Numbered from the stretch's first letter, positions 11,684 to 22,502 are shown. The stretch is DNA of 64,000 bases from Henricia sp. BOLD:AAB3569 (GCA_037783545.1 JBBELK010000620.1:1240001-1304000); one strand, 5' to 3'. Translations and numbers: made by a program. Notes: generated by a model not told the origin, from the letters alone.

Positions 11684-11925
11684 AGGTTGACGTATATAGC
11701 GGTTCTTTCCTCGCCATCCACCTCTGGTTTGAATCCCGTCCGGATCAGAATGTGGATTGGGTCCTCAGTCCCTGCTTGATTCCGTGGGTTTCCCCCACAC
11801 GTTGGTGTGCGGGGTTTTCCTCCCACCTCTAAAACTGAGCATAATTCTTCCTGTTCTCTTGCGCGGCACTTTGTGGCCGTGCTGAAGAACCTCATTGGTT
11901 GCTACAGGGCAACGACTTGGGTACC
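11684..11925 (+). repeat. Decayed tRNA-derived SINE in a lectin intron
   Basis: Shares the body TGTGGATTGGGT...GTGGGTTT...TTTTCCTCCCACCTCTAAA with the SINE at 12631-12921, but its tRNA-like head is mutated (GGTTTGAATCC in place of GGTTCGAATCC) and no (CAA)n tail is seen. An older family member. Copy B: about 61678-61919. Confidence 0.5.
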
Positions 11926-11971
11926 ATTAGGGGATTATAGTTGCGAAAGAAGAAAGAAAAAGCATGCTTAC

Positions 11972-12205
11972 CTGAACACTGGTCCATGGAGACCTCCTGA
12001 ACCGTAACTTCGCACAGTTGCAGTACGGTATCACCAGGGATATCCACGCTGATGTATCGAGCCAGGAGCGGCTTGTCACACTGCCTGTGGATGGTGCCAC
12101 CTCTCGGTGCTGCCTCGGAGCTGGTTACCAAAGAGCCGCAGGCCACGTTGTCGGTGACATCTTTACTCAGACCCCCTCGCACCACAGCTCCGGCAAGACG
12201 ATCGC
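11972..12205 (-). CDS. Lectin copy A, C-terminal half of the upstream FTP domain
   Basis: 234 bp from ACGTTCAG to a GTAAGC donor. Reads DRLAGAVVRGGLSKD...ACGSLVT...GGTIHRQCDKPL...VDIPGD...LQLCEV, colinear with the last exon of the gene and therefore a second FTP domain. The frame is intact here but broken by 2 extra bases in copy B. Confidence 0.75.
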
Positions 12206-12383
12206 CTGAACGTGCGTACCAAGTCCAAGAAAGACAGCATCATTGTGCGTTTGTTGGGAAGTAACATGGACAGTTATTCCCTCACATACCTTTTCTGACT
12301 ATTCATCTTTTTGGCCAGTACAGTAAAAAAAGCATTTTGCTATTTTGGACCACCAGAAACTACATCTTGCAGTATACTATACA

Positions 12384-12545
12384 AATATTGACTGCAATGA
12401 GGGGCATGGTTAAGATTATAGGCCCAAGGTGATCTCGAAGCCATGACTATGCCGCGAGGCGGAAGCCGAGGGGCATAGTCATGGCTTCGAGATCACCGAG
12501 GGCCTATAATCTTAACCATGACCCGAATAATCAGCAGTCAATATT
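12384..12545. mobile_element. Near-perfect hairpin MITE, copy A
   Basis: Arms of about 70 bp, for example GGTGATCTCGAAGCCATGAC and its complement, around an 18-nt loop; the outer ends are AATATTGACTGC / GCAGTCAATATT. Copy B: 62380-62541. Confidence 0.7.
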
Positions 12546-12630
12546 CGTTTTATATACCGAACGTGTAGATGTTTGTCATCTGGTTGGTTAAAAGTAACGA
12601 TACACAGTCACAGTCATGAAAGTGGTCCTT

Positions 12631-12921
12631 AGGGCGGTCGGGTTGGCGTACGGGTTCTTTCCTCGCCTTTCACCTCTGGGGTCCCGGGTTCGAATCCGGG
12701 GCGTGTTTGTGGATTGGGTTTGCAGTCCCTACTTGACCGCGTGGGTTTTCCCCTGGGGCATTTCTCTGGGGGTTTTCCTCCCACTTCTAAAACTGCAACT
12801 CCTTCTTCGTCATCTCAAGTTGATAATATATAGTATAGTTAAAGCTAAAACCGTATAGTTGATGGCATAAAGGGCCTTAGTTGCCGAAGATGCCATACAA
12901 ATATACAACAACAACAACAAC
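12631..12921 (+). mobile_element. tRNA-derived SINE with (CAA)n tail, copy A
   Basis: The pol III B box GGTTCGAATCC is clear and an A-box-like TTGGCGTACGGG lies upstream. It ends in a run of ACA/CAA. The 12-bp target duplication AAAGTGGTCCTT flanks it exactly (12619-12630 and 12922-12933). The same SINE family is at 43991-44596. Confidence 0.85.
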
Positions 12922-13026
12922 AAAGTGGTCCTTCAAGTTTCGATTTCGGAAGCTGGTCTACGCGGCGGAAAAGTTGTATATTTACAGCCAAAGATTGTAG
13001 CACAATCATCTGGCACTTTAGCAGCA

Positions 13027-13140
13027 CATTTTACCTGACACAGTTTTCACTGTAGGCCACTTCTCTTATTTTCTTAAGGACTTCATCATCTATACGACAA
13101 AACGACATCGTCGAGATTCCGCCATTATCGTCCTGCTGAA
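13027..13140 (-). CDS. Possible minus-strand exon, not recognised
   Basis: Minus strand shows ACATTCAG, then QDDNGGISTMSFCRIDDEV...SENCVR, then GTAAAA. Its end phase (2) does not fit the lectin exon at 12205, so it does not belong directly to that gene. It could start at the Met in STMSFC. The copy in block B (63022-63135) reads the same. No family was recognised. Confidence 0.25.
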
Positions 13141-13454
13141 TGTTTACGTGAAGCGCGCAGCTACATAGTTGGTGCACATACACACGTTCTGCGCGCGTCC
13201 GAAACCCGCTAAATGACCATGCCCGGGGCATGGCAAAAACTATACCTGTGGGCATAGTCAGAATTCTACACGCGCCGGGTCTAGCTGATTCAATGCCCCA
13301 CTTTTAACCAATCAGATGACAGGAATCTACGCATGAGGTATATAAAACAAAATATTGACTTGTCCTTAATAACTGTCATGCTTTCCCAACGCCATTCCCC
13401 GAAGACAAACTGACCGGAGCCAAAAGAGCATCTAACGGCCTCTTCAGGTATTTA

Positions 13455-13590
13455 CCCCTTTCGAACATGTGCGATTACGCCATTTTGGTAGTCAGATAAT
13501 GCTGAGTCATTGTGGAAGCGATGTGCGTGCGCGTTGTGTGTGTCTCTGGTGGGCGTAACGCGGTTTAATAGTGTTGTTTCGTACGTGCGC
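13455..13590. repeat. Dispersed repeat shared with intron 3 of the astacin gene
   Basis: The stretch from CGAACATGTGCGATTACGCC to GGTGGGCGTAACGCGG resembles 35157-35265. Its class is unknown. Confidence 0.5.
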
Positions 13591-14008
13591 GTTGTTGCTG
13601 AGGTCGCCATGACATATGACACTCATGTAAACAGCACGTGCGTCCCTGGCGCATGCCTGTATAGCTAGCTATGTGTAGACAACGCAGGATTAATTATGCA
13701 GCGATATGATTGGAACATTTATCATGGCCGGTGGATAGATCCAGTTTTTATCATAGTCTCGGCTCGTGTAAGTGTGTGTGATCGTGGACGTGGTGATCAA
13801 GTCCCAATTTAGCCTTTTGCCAAGGTTTGCTAGCTTTACAACTTAGGTGTTCACAATCACCGCGCTCGCGCCCGGCCAGGTGTTTTTTTTTTATACCGCA
13901 GCGTTGAGTACACCCCAATTTTTCCAATGACTGATAGTGATAGGCCTAAACTCTTACTCTCAAAACTCTTAGTTACTCTCACTATTAGAGAAAAAAAAGA
14001 AACCGAGG

Positions 14009-15201
14009 AAATACGAAAAATCCCAAAACACTGAGATTTAAACCAAGGGACCTTATGATTGCAAGTCGAGCTTTCTTCTATTAAACCAACCTTAACCCCT
14101 AAACTCTAACATATTATTAGGCCTATATAGTCTCCTTTTAAGAAGCTAAACAGGTACAAAACCTCTCGTTTTCCCCTCGCAGTGACGTAAAAAAGCGCCC
14201 TCTGGGTGGTACTGGTACGGGGAATCCGCTACCTGCTAGACTTGACCAAGTCTGACTTCAATGTAACCGCCTCTTTGACACTGATGAGACTTGTCCAAAG
14301 TCTTATTGTGTGAGCGAGGCCGAGGCTGAATAACCACAACTTGGTTTCTAAGTAAAAGGCCACCAGTAAGAAATGCATGCACATGAATGATTTTAAAGGC
14401 CCAACAATATCATATTTGAAAGATGAAACCTTTTTACAGACTAGTGCAATAACATAAATCAAGGATGTTGGTAAATTAGCCCACAGAAATTTCAGCCACA
14501 TATACATGCATCAGATCAATGCTTTAAAACGTTCCTGCATTTAAAAAAATATCGAGTGCACTACCACCTTGCAGAAAGTACCACCTTGGACAGAAATAAA
14601 TTATAAAATGTGGTTTTTGTTATTGCTGTCAACACTTTAAGTATAGCGGCAGCACTCCGGATTGTACGCAAATTATACTGCCGTTAGGGGGGTTTCGCAC
14701 TGACAAATAGTTTCGCATGAGTTGCAGGTTTTCTTTGTTAAAAGTTCGCAGATTACCAGATTAAAGAAGCATAACAAGGGTCTCTACTGAAGCCAAAATG
14801 AAGTCTCCTTGAAGTCTCATTTACTTGAAACAAGTTCTGATTTAATGATTCTGACTTCTTGCTCTGAATAACTCTGAATAATTCCGTATGACTCCATAAG
14901 AATCCACATCACTCCATACAGCTACGTGTGGCTACGTGTGGTGGCTACGTGAGGCTACGTGAAAACTGGATAAGCAAAAACAAAGAAATCCAGTGTTCAT
15001 AAACAAAGAATTAACATCGTACATATCCATGTGTCCAGTAAATTCCTTATCATACTAATACACAGTGTATATCACCAGTCGCATGTTCGAGCATGTGAAT
15101 TTCCAATACAAATCTCATGATGATAATTCGATCAAAGAAAAGCTAAATCAATCAAAAGTTCTCACGAAGAAAGGGAAGAACAATTACCTCCTTGCTTCTC
15201 C
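14009..15201. other. Intergenic sequence, no gene seen
   Basis: AT-rich, with only short or shadow ORFs. One small tandem array of GGCTACGTG(TG) units lies at about 14931-14960. Nothing else recognisable. Confidence 0.4.
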
Positions 15202-15205
15202 TTAA

Positions 15206-15778
15206 AGGGCCTGTGACATCCTAAACAACTTTGTGCCTAAGCTTTGCTTCATAATGACGGATTACTTGTTCAGCAAGACATACTATTGTTCGTTTGGATG
15301 TAAAATCAATAAAAGGTGGCATTTTTCAACTTTGAAGATTTCATTGAAATAAATCACAGACAGAGGGCGCTGTTTTGAGTGCATCACATAAGGAAGACAG
15401 AAGGGAAAAGTTAAGAAAAAACATAAGACTTCAAGTTGGACTTGTGGCAAATTGCTGCAGTTTCTACACCCAGTTTTGTCATGGCTTACAGCAGGCAACA
15501 TGTAAAACAAACTCAAACAACCATGGATTACAAAAGTTACAGGAAAATTGAGAAAAAAGTGGAATCTTTTGTGCACAGTTCAATGTGATTTTCCTGTGTT
15601 TGCCTCTTGTGACGTCATGACCTTGGTCATGAATATGCATATTTTCATTAGCATAAAAACTAAAAACCTTTGTTTTAACCCCCAAAGCAAGCTCCAAATA
15701 GGATTTTTATGACTTTAACTGAGTAAAGTGGTTTTAAAGCATAGATTTCATTGATAAAAATCCTAAATAAGGGGCCCT
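15206..15778. mobile_element. TTAA-flanked element, family T1, third copy
   Basis: TTAA at 15202-15205 and 15779-15782 flank 573 bp with ends AGGGCC...GGCCCT. Closely similar to 1635-2203 but outside the duplicated block, so an independent insertion of the same family. Confidence 0.65.
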
Positions 15779-15804
15779 TTAAGGGGGTTTGGCAATCAAA
15801 AGAA

Positions 15805-15962
15805 AATACTTCTAACAATCGTTTAGAAAACTATCGCAAAATGTTTGCTCTTCTGTTGTTCGAGTTGCAATCACAAACGTTTCCTAGACTGGTTTCTGAT
15901 CCACATATTTTACTAAATTACTACATCTATAGAGGGCGCTATTCACTCGACCGCAGTAACAT
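15805..15962. repeat. 158-bp direct repeat, left copy
   Basis: From AATACTTCTAACAATCG to GCAGTAACAT. Nearly identical to 16577-16734; one mismatch was noticed by eye. It flanks a BEL/Pao fragment. Confidence 0.8.
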
Positions 15963-16248
15963 GGCTCCCTAAAATTAGTCATCTGAACTAATTTTTAAAT
16001 ACCTAATTACCTTTAAATCACTCAGTAAAATGTACTCCTTAAATTAACCTCTGGGCTTGAAGTTCTGCAAAATAGGTGACGAATACTGAACCTATCAACT
16101 TCAGCCACTTGGTTTGATTTCGGGTAACAACATTAGTAGGGGTTAACCTCAACACTTAACAGTTCAAAGGCTTAACTAGTTTCAAGAACAATTAACACAC
16201 CAAAATATATGTACTTGAACAACATGTTCTGCCTAGCACAATACAATT

Positions 16249-16576
16249 TCAAGGCTCCTCGTCGGGGACGCCCTGGCTCTCCTGATCTTCTACCAGTAGG
16301 ACCAACTTCTGGATGGGACGTTCGAGGAATCTCTCAGGGCGCACTCTTTTACCCTTGTCATCCAGGTGTGGGTCACCGATGGAGAGTTTAACCTTTCGCA
16401 CATGGTTGTCCTGACTTGGATAAACTTCAACGATCCTTGCAAGGAGCCACTGGTTGCGTGGGAGGTTCTCATCCTTTACAAGGACAATATCTCCTACTCG
16501 GAGATTAGCTCGAGGACGGACCCATTTCTGACGCTGTTGAAGGTTCTGGAGGAATTCCTTCTTCCCTCTCGTACAG
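16249..16576 (-). pseudogene. BEL/Pao retrotransposon pol C-terminus (DUF5641-like), truncated
   Basis: Minus strand reads TRGKKEFLQNLQQRQKWVRP, then RVGDIVLVKDENLPRNQW, then RPIQKLVLLVEDQE and a stop at 16249. The WKR/EFL...LQ.RQKW, GDIVLVKDE and RPI.KLVLL elements are typical of the domain after the BEL/Pao integrase core. The fragment is cut exactly where the right 158-bp repeat begins, so residues before TRGKKEF belong to that repeat. About 290 bp of likely 3' UTR/LTR follow (to 15963). Not functional. Confidence 0.75.
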
Positions 16577-16734
16577 AATACTTCTAACAATCGTTTAGAA
16601 AACCATCGCAAAATGTTTGCTCTTCTGTTGTTCGAGTTGCAATCACAAACGTTTCCTAGACTGGTTTCTGATCCACATATTTTACTAAATTACTACATCT
16701 ATAGAGGGCGCTATTCACTCGACCGCAGTAACAT
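16577..16734. repeat. 158-bp direct repeat, right copy
   Basis: Second copy of 15805-15962. Such direct repeats on both sides of a truncated fragment suggest recombination between dispersed copies or a duplicated target region. Confidence 0.8.
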
Positions 16735-17915
16735 TAAGTGTTAACTGAGGTAAACAACTTTGGGTATTGCAAATTATAGGCTACAAAAGCCTTTAAGTTG
16801 GTTTGCATTAGCATTATAATTTTGAGAAAAAAACGGCAATAAACATACACAGACAATGGAAAACTCTAATATTTGTATATTTTGCAATATTTTATTCAAA
16901 TTCATTAGTCATAAAGTGACAATTGTTTTGAAGAAAACTGAATACATTTGTAATGAACTGCCCAATTTGACCTTTCTGCTGAAAATAATTCTCTTTTGAC
17001 TTTCAGTATAGTAAGAGGTCCTACGTTGCAGATTTCCTGGAAAAAAATTAACCTGAAAAAATGCAGAACAAAGGGTTTAGACCTACAAATTTCCTTGCTA
17101 TAAACAGAATGCCTCATATTATCCATGTTTGTTTGTGGTACTTTGTACCTGTAGTTGTGTAACACTAAATATTTTTGATGGTCTGACTTTTTCAAATGAA
17201 CTGCTAAGGCTGGGTTCATCACACAAAAAGTGGTAGATAATTTGGAGTGAAATGTAGATAATTTGGAGTGAAATGACAACCGAAAATTACAGAATCACAA
17301 AACACCTTTATCCCGAGTTTATTCTGTCGTTTTTAGTGTGTTTCACTCAATGTTTTTTTTCACACCGCACACATATAAATTTATACGCAAAAAGGGGCAG
17401 TGTTAATACAGCCCAAAAAACAAACAAAAATGAACCCTGTCAATCAGCTGCTGCTTTGGTATTTAATATCTGGCATCCAAGCACAACACGCCCCCTTTAC
17501 CATAAACCCCTCCCCACCCACTCCCCATCCACCCCTGCCACCTGCTCCGCCCCCACATTATTAAAAAATATATACCCAAGACACAGACATTGTGTACCTT
17601 CTTGTTACACAAAAGAAAAGTAAAACAACCCACTGAAAGCAAAAATGAACAAAGAATGGCAATTGCAGTGATGCCTCGTATGCGAGTGCTGCAATTTTTT
17701 CCAAAACTGGGTGAAAAATGTCTTTTCGCATACAGTCCAGTTTTCAGACAAAATGGCGGTGCACATACTACAAGGGAATGCCATTTGTTCATCTGCTTTT
17801 CATCATTTGATCATTTTCTATTTCTTTGCACAAGAATAATGTACGAGTTGCACTTGTTTAGCACTACAGGCCCTATGTCTGTTTCTTGAGTATATACCTT
17901 TTCTTTTAAGGAGCA
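16735..17915. other. Sequence downstream of the possible minus-strand gene
   Basis: AT-rich, with a C-rich run at about 17505-17560. TTTATT near 17315 would be a minus-strand AATAAA. It may be 3' UTR of the candidate gene at 17916-18735. No further coding signal. Confidence 0.3.
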
Positions 17916-18735
17916 CTATAAGAGGAAATAATACTGCGAGCTTAATTGTACTGTTAACATTGGCACAGGTCTAGGCAGAACGTTATTCTGTGACAACCGA
18001 CTCACACGTTTGTCAACCCACAGCAAATGTGTTTTTTTCATTTCATTAATTTCCATTTCCATCTGCATAATATTATAACTAGTTAAGTCTGTCTGAGAAC
18101 CTTTTGTATGTTGTCTCATTCTTCTCAGTTGATGGATGCATCTGGTAATGTGTCTCTCTCTTGGCTTTTTCCTCCTCTTTTTCAAAAGGTGCCGTTTCTT
18201 AGTGGAACGGTCCTTGGCTCCGTCATGTCTTGTGTTACCTGAAATGAAACAAATCACAAATGTTGATTATGAGAAACTAACTATACATGTACAGGGAATT
18301 TAATTTAATTAGTTAAATTTAATGCGATACTGGATTTTTAGAAGCCCTGAAAACTGTAGCAACAAGTGAAAATAAAGTCCAAATAAAACGTAGAACCTAC
18401 CCAAAGCCCTTTTTTATGTTGAGAGAAGTCAAGAAAATATGTGTACCTGTATGCAAGGTAAATTTTGACAAAATGGGGATTTCAACATTCCAGTTTTACA
18501 TCTTAAAATTTCTGTGATTTTTAGCGACAAGTCACCATTAAAGTGTGTAAAAAGGAGCTAAAACACCACACACCGTTAATACTGCATGGGTCTAAGTGGC
18601 ATGTTGAATGAACTAAACTGGAAAAATACCTTGGCCATGATGCGGAATGGATGTTGGTGGAAGACAGGGTATGCAGTCAGTTGGTACTTCAGTGTCATTG
18701 CTTGGAGGCACTTCAATCATCACCTCAACAGCAGC
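17916..18735 (-). CDS. Possible two-exon gene end, basic protein, not recognised
   Basis: Two minus-strand exons fit in phase. Exon 18735-18630 (AG acceptor, GTATTT donor) reads AAVEVMIEVPPSNDTEVPTD...SIPHHGQ. Exon 18238-17916 (CATTTCAG acceptor) reads NTRHDGAKDRSTKKRHLLKK...NNVLPRP...SSQYYFLL and a stop. The split codon gives Gly. The second exon has a strongly basic patch (KKRHLLKKRRKKPRER) like a nuclear localisation signal and a charged, probably helical part after it. At least 142 residues; upstream exons unknown. It could be a nuclear protein or part of an old transposon. Confidence 0.4.
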
Positions 18736-18998
18736 CTGCTAAACATGAGTAGGTGTGGTCTACTTCATCTGGTCTTAACATCAGTAGTTTTCTTGACACT
18801 TGATGTACATCTGTCAGCAGAACTTGGTCGCTGCAAATATGAAAGAAATATTTATTTCAACACAAAAAACAGTAACAGAAACAGCATTTTCAACAGTTGC
18901 TTGTTTTTTCCTAGTTTGTTTTTCCCCGTGATAGTAGAAAACTTCCCCTGAAATGGTTTGGTCTGAAGTGCTATAGTCTTTGAGTTTGAGTGAAACAA

Positions 18999-19124
18999 TA
19001 GACCTTTTGGGGGTTTCCGCAAACAATGGAATTAGCATAAATTGGTACAGCGGGCCTTTGACATGTAGACCTATAGGTAGATGGCATTCCGCAATTAGTG
19101 ATAGAAAATCCCGAAAAAGGTCTA
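18999..19124. mobile_element. Small MITE with TAGACC...GGTCTA ends
   Basis: Inverted ends (TAGACCTTTTGGGGGTTTCC / GAAAATCCCGAAAAAGGTC) about 126 bp apart. Same type of ends as 33909-34062 and 34875-35148. Confidence 0.5.
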
Positions 19125-20820
19125 TTATTTCAAATCAAATCAAAGTTGATCATATTTTTTTTTAATGACACATCTAGCATAGGTAAGTGCAGATTTGATA
19201 GAAAAATCTAAACTTTTTAGTGAGAAATATGTTTTGCACATATTTCTAAAGCCATGATCAACTGCTAATTTTTTTCTGGACAGATACGTATAATTAGTTT
19301 GATACATATATGCTCTCATTAAAAAATATATGCCCGAAAATTTGGTACAAATATCCTACACGTTCGCCACTAATTCGTCCTAATAAAAATATGACATATA
19401 ATGCCCCAAAACGTGCAAATTTTGTTAGAGGTATGAATTCCGTTTACGGAACAGGGCAGAACAAGTTTAAGTATTTTCAAGAAAAATTGTCAATGTTTTT
19501 CACTCATTAAAATATTAACACGTTTTTGTGGTTATTAAGTCAATAAGGAGAATAAGTGGCGACCAGTAAACGGAATTATTTCCTAGTTAGGAAAGATGAT
19601 TTTAGCAATGAGAAAATATCAAGTTGTTTCATTTAAAACACGTCATGGTATGCGAACAAACGTGTCGGCCTAGTTTTTTCACCTAAAAAATCCCCTTACC
19701 CTCCCCCCGGCCCTAAGCAACTTCGGCTTGCATGGCCTCCCCCTCGGCAAATTTCTCAGTACATGTAGGCCTATATCCCTAGCTGCATATGCAATGCCTA
19801 CCTATAATGCCAGGCATGCCAGGTGCATGCTGGCTGATGGCAGTTGGCCCCGATAACAATATTTTGGGAATCACCAAAAGACATGAAAGATGCAGAGCCG
19901 GCCGCGCAGTCATATAGCTGAGCCTAGGTTGAAAACCCACACATTTTTGTCCCTCCGGGCCTCCACCGCCGGTTGTGGCAGCTCGAAACGGCACAATCTT
20001 GAGGCATCGCCGGTACAGCAGCTAGCACCAACACAAGAAAACCTTCTCAAAGCTAGGCCTTGTTGCCTGGGACTGAGATTTATGCGAATCGACGACAACG
20101 TCCGATTTTCCGTCTCGCAGTACACTTCGTCCCGTTTGTTTACGCGTTGCTGTGCATACACAACTGTCATATGTCATGGCCGCCACCAAAATGCGCAAGT
20201 ACACTATATCCGCCATAGCTGGGGGCATCCTCTTACAACAGTGCCCCTTTAACGCACTCCCTAACTCCTGCGTACAGTGGCCCTGTTGAAAAAGGCCCCA
20301 TTTGGCGGTGGGACTAGCGACAGAAATCTTGTCGCCTCTGCTGGACCAATCAGGACGCTTGCAGTTCATTGTAGCACGATTGCAGGCATTCAAATGTAAC
20401 GCGCGCGGATTGTAAACACCGTGCATGCATGTGATACATGTACTCGGTAATGCTGGCCGTTGTCCGCGTCGGCTATTGGCTGCTATTTAAAGCATACTGG
20501 GGAATCCGTTCCATTACATTCGTCAGCATGCATCCCTGTTATTAATTTGAAAAACTGCGGAGTAAATAAGGTTCGTCGTTTTAAAGTTTGTTAGGAATGG
20601 GACAGTCATAAGGAACGGAACCCAATACAGATTCTGGAAAGTATAGAAATTGTATCTTTTTGGCACAACATGACCGAATTGATTAAATTACATCAAAATG
20701 ACTCGGGCGTGAGTTGGCTCAAGAAAACAGCCGGCTCGCTCCACAGATTTGCGTGTATTTCCTCAGGGTATTGTCACGTCGCTTTGCAGAGTAGAAATTC
20801 CCTGAGATCTCAGAATGAGC

Positions 20821-20863
20821 TGGGGGGGGGGGGGGGGGGGTGGGGGGGTGGGGGGGGGGGGGG
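20821..20863. repeat. G-rich low-complexity tract
   Basis: A near-continuous run of G with a few T. It gives a meaningless poly-glycine reading frame. Its exact length is likely to be unreliable. Confidence 0.9.
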
Positions 20864-20867
20864 TGCT

Positions 20868-21054
20868 TCCAATGAATGAACTGTATGTTTTTGCTGTTGC
20901 TGAAGCTGCATTTGTTTACTTCGAATTTGTTTACTTTGCGCGTCTTTGTATAGGGTTGTGTATGCGCGTCGCGTGCATATATTTGGGAGAACAAGCGCAC
21001 GCGGAGGGGGCGCGTTCGTGCATGTATGTAATAGATGAGCGCTTTTCGTTCTAA
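20868..21054 (+). repeat. Segment A, left part: duplicate of astacin intron 5 sequence
   Basis: From TGAATGAACTGTATG onward it matches 39697-39870 in intron 5 of the astacin gene, with scattered changes. It continues after the inserted elements at 28721-28885, where the start of exon 6 is duplicated too. Confidence 0.75.
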
Positions 21055-21358
21055 AGGTGCGTTCACACTATCGCGGAAAAATCACACTTTTGCGCTGCGC
21101 TCACCGCATTGCATGAGCTCCCAATCGCCGATTATTCCAAAATAGAAAATTCCACTCTGGTAACTTGGGGCTTCTCTGATACCTCATTGGCTGCGCGTTG
21201 GAAAGGTCAGCGCACCGCGGTCAAAGTTCAACAGATTTGAACTTTGACCCAGCTCAAAACGTTTTGCGCGTCGCGATAGGCCGCGCACAAGCGGAAAACC
21301 AGTTGGTGTACAAACCAATAGAACAGTGTGATTTTTCCGCGATAGTGTGAACTCCCCT
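21055..21358. mobile_element. Harbinger-like MITE, first of an inverted pair
   Basis: Ends AGGTGCGTTCACACTATCGC and GTGTGAACTCCCCT are inverted repeats, flanked by TAA (21052-21054 and 21359-21361). A 3-bp TAA target duplication is typical of PIF/Harbinger. Confidence 0.65.
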
Positions 21359-21361
21359 TAA

Positions 21362-21665
21362 AGGCGCGTTTACACTATCGCGGAAAAATCACACTGTTCC
21401 ATTGGTTTGTACACAAACTGGTTTGCCGCTTGTGCGCGGCCTATCGCGATGCGCAAAACGTTTTGAGCTGGGTCAAAGTTCAAATTTGTTGAACTTTGAC
21501 CGCGGTGCGCTGACCTTTCCAACGCGCAGCCAGTGAGGTATCAGAGAAGCCCCAAGTTACCAGAGTGGAATTTTCTATTTTGGAATAATCGGCGATTAGG
21601 AACTCATGCAATGCGGTGAGCGCAGCGCGAAAGTGTGAATTTTCCGCGATAGTGTGAACGCCCCT
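21362..21665. mobile_element. Harbinger-like MITE, second of an inverted pair
   Basis: Inverted copy of 21055-21358, flanked by TAA (21359-21361 and 21666-21668). The shared middle TAA shows that one MITE inserted into the target duplication of the other. Together they make a palindrome of about 610 bp. Confidence 0.65.
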
Positions 21666-21671
21666 TAATAG

Positions 21672-22502
21672 TGTAGGGGTATGGAAGTACCTTTAAGTTT
21701 AAACCTTTAAGTTGTAGCGAGTGCAGATCCTGCGCATGCGCGTTCGCTCTCTCTCTCTCTCGCCGGTCGTTCGACACGCCAAGTTTGACAAAGTTTTTAG
21801 GCCAAAAGAAACCCATTAATTCATCGTTTTCACCAAATCCTGGGTAAAAGACATGAAAGTGGTGTAACCGCGCATTATTGAAGATGCGACTGTTGTGACA
21901 ATGAGGCATAGACGAGTAACTGACGTGAGTAAATCTTTCGATGAATTTTGGATGTCTTCCGATAGTTTGAAAGTAACAAACGTGCCATATACGTTGTAGT
22001 GTATTGCATTGTTGTCCTTATATGTGCGTTGTTGCCCATTGCGTGTAGGTTGCAGCGAGTGAATTAGCTTGAGCGGCGGCGTATGTGACGGGACACTGCA
22101 CTGCGTGTTGGACCGACTTGGTCTGGGTGAGTTTTATTGTACCGTATGTATGGTGTAGTTTGACACATTCTCCATATAGTTAAATAATTACACAGAGACC
22201 TAAAGTTTTCATGATTATTGAAGATACTTTCATTTTATTTCTGTGTCTTCTAGGGTTTTTCTTTCGCTTTGTTATTTTACTGGAAATGAACATTTTGCAA
22301 GTTGATGAGCAAGCTGATGTTTACAAGTGTAAAGCTGACTGACAAGCTGGAGATGAATAAAGAGTCCACATCTGTTTATTTATGGTATTTTGCATCAGTT
22401 AATTAATTTGTGTAGAGATTCTGAGGGTACACACCCTCAACCCCCAAGGAGGAGTTCACACCCCCTTACTGGCAGGGGCTCCCCAGCCCCTATCCCATGA
22501 CA
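21672..22502 (+). repeat. 5' LTR of the gypsy element
   Basis: 831 bp, TG...CA. It contains a CT microsatellite and, near its end, AATAAA (about 22357) that may serve as poly(A) signal in the other LTR. Same length and sequence as 27890-28720. Confidence 0.95.

Larger units (their letters stand above)
9435..12205 (-). pseudogene. F-type (fucose-binding) lectin gene, copy A, disabled
   Basis: Four minus-strand exons with matching phases read through one and a half FTP (fucolectin/tachylectin-4/pentraxin-1) domains: 12205-11972, 11366-11235, 10287-10195 and 9677-9435. The second domain is complete in outline: AVDGS...[14 protein letters not shown], the sugar-binding run RGDCCSYR (the family RxDx4R motif with an upstream His), CGSPVTA, and DIPGN...LQMCEV. 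F-type lectins are secreted and bind L-fucose, often in innate defence. Two lesions break it: an in-frame TGA at 11262-11260, and a 10-bp tandem duplication (CCGGTACCAG twice, about 9630-9650) that shifts the frame in the last exon. Both are also in copy B. The exons for the first half of the upstream domain were not found. Confidence 0.75.
1..14008. repeat. Duplicated block, copy A (5' end outside window)
   Basis: This stretch matches 49919-64000 almost base for base. The offset is 49,919 at the start, 49,988 after the minisatellite, and 49,990-49,997 afterwards. Differences are scattered substitutions, small indels and two or more minisatellite units. The block carries the last four astacin exons and a convergent F-type lectin pseudogene. 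The true left end is outside the window. The right end is at or beyond 14008, because copy B is cut by the window edge. It may be a recent tandem duplication or an uncollapsed second haplotype. Confidence 0.95.
18736..20867. other. Intergenic sequence with one MITE and short ORFs only
   Basis: A MITE with TAGACC...GGTCTA ends lies at 18999-19124. CCAAT-like ATTGG and TATTTAA near 20470-20490 could be promoter-like, but no gene start was found next to them. A G-run is at 20821-20863. Nothing else. Confidence 0.4.

Noticed and set aside
20670-21066. Poly-glycine and poly-proline ORFs around the G-run
   Set aside because: Low-complexity translation of a homopolymer tract.
21604-21909. 101-residue minus-strand ORF in the LTR (similar at 27789-28127)
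   Set aside because: It runs across LTR and MITE sequence, is repeated only because the LTR is, and has no recognised domain.
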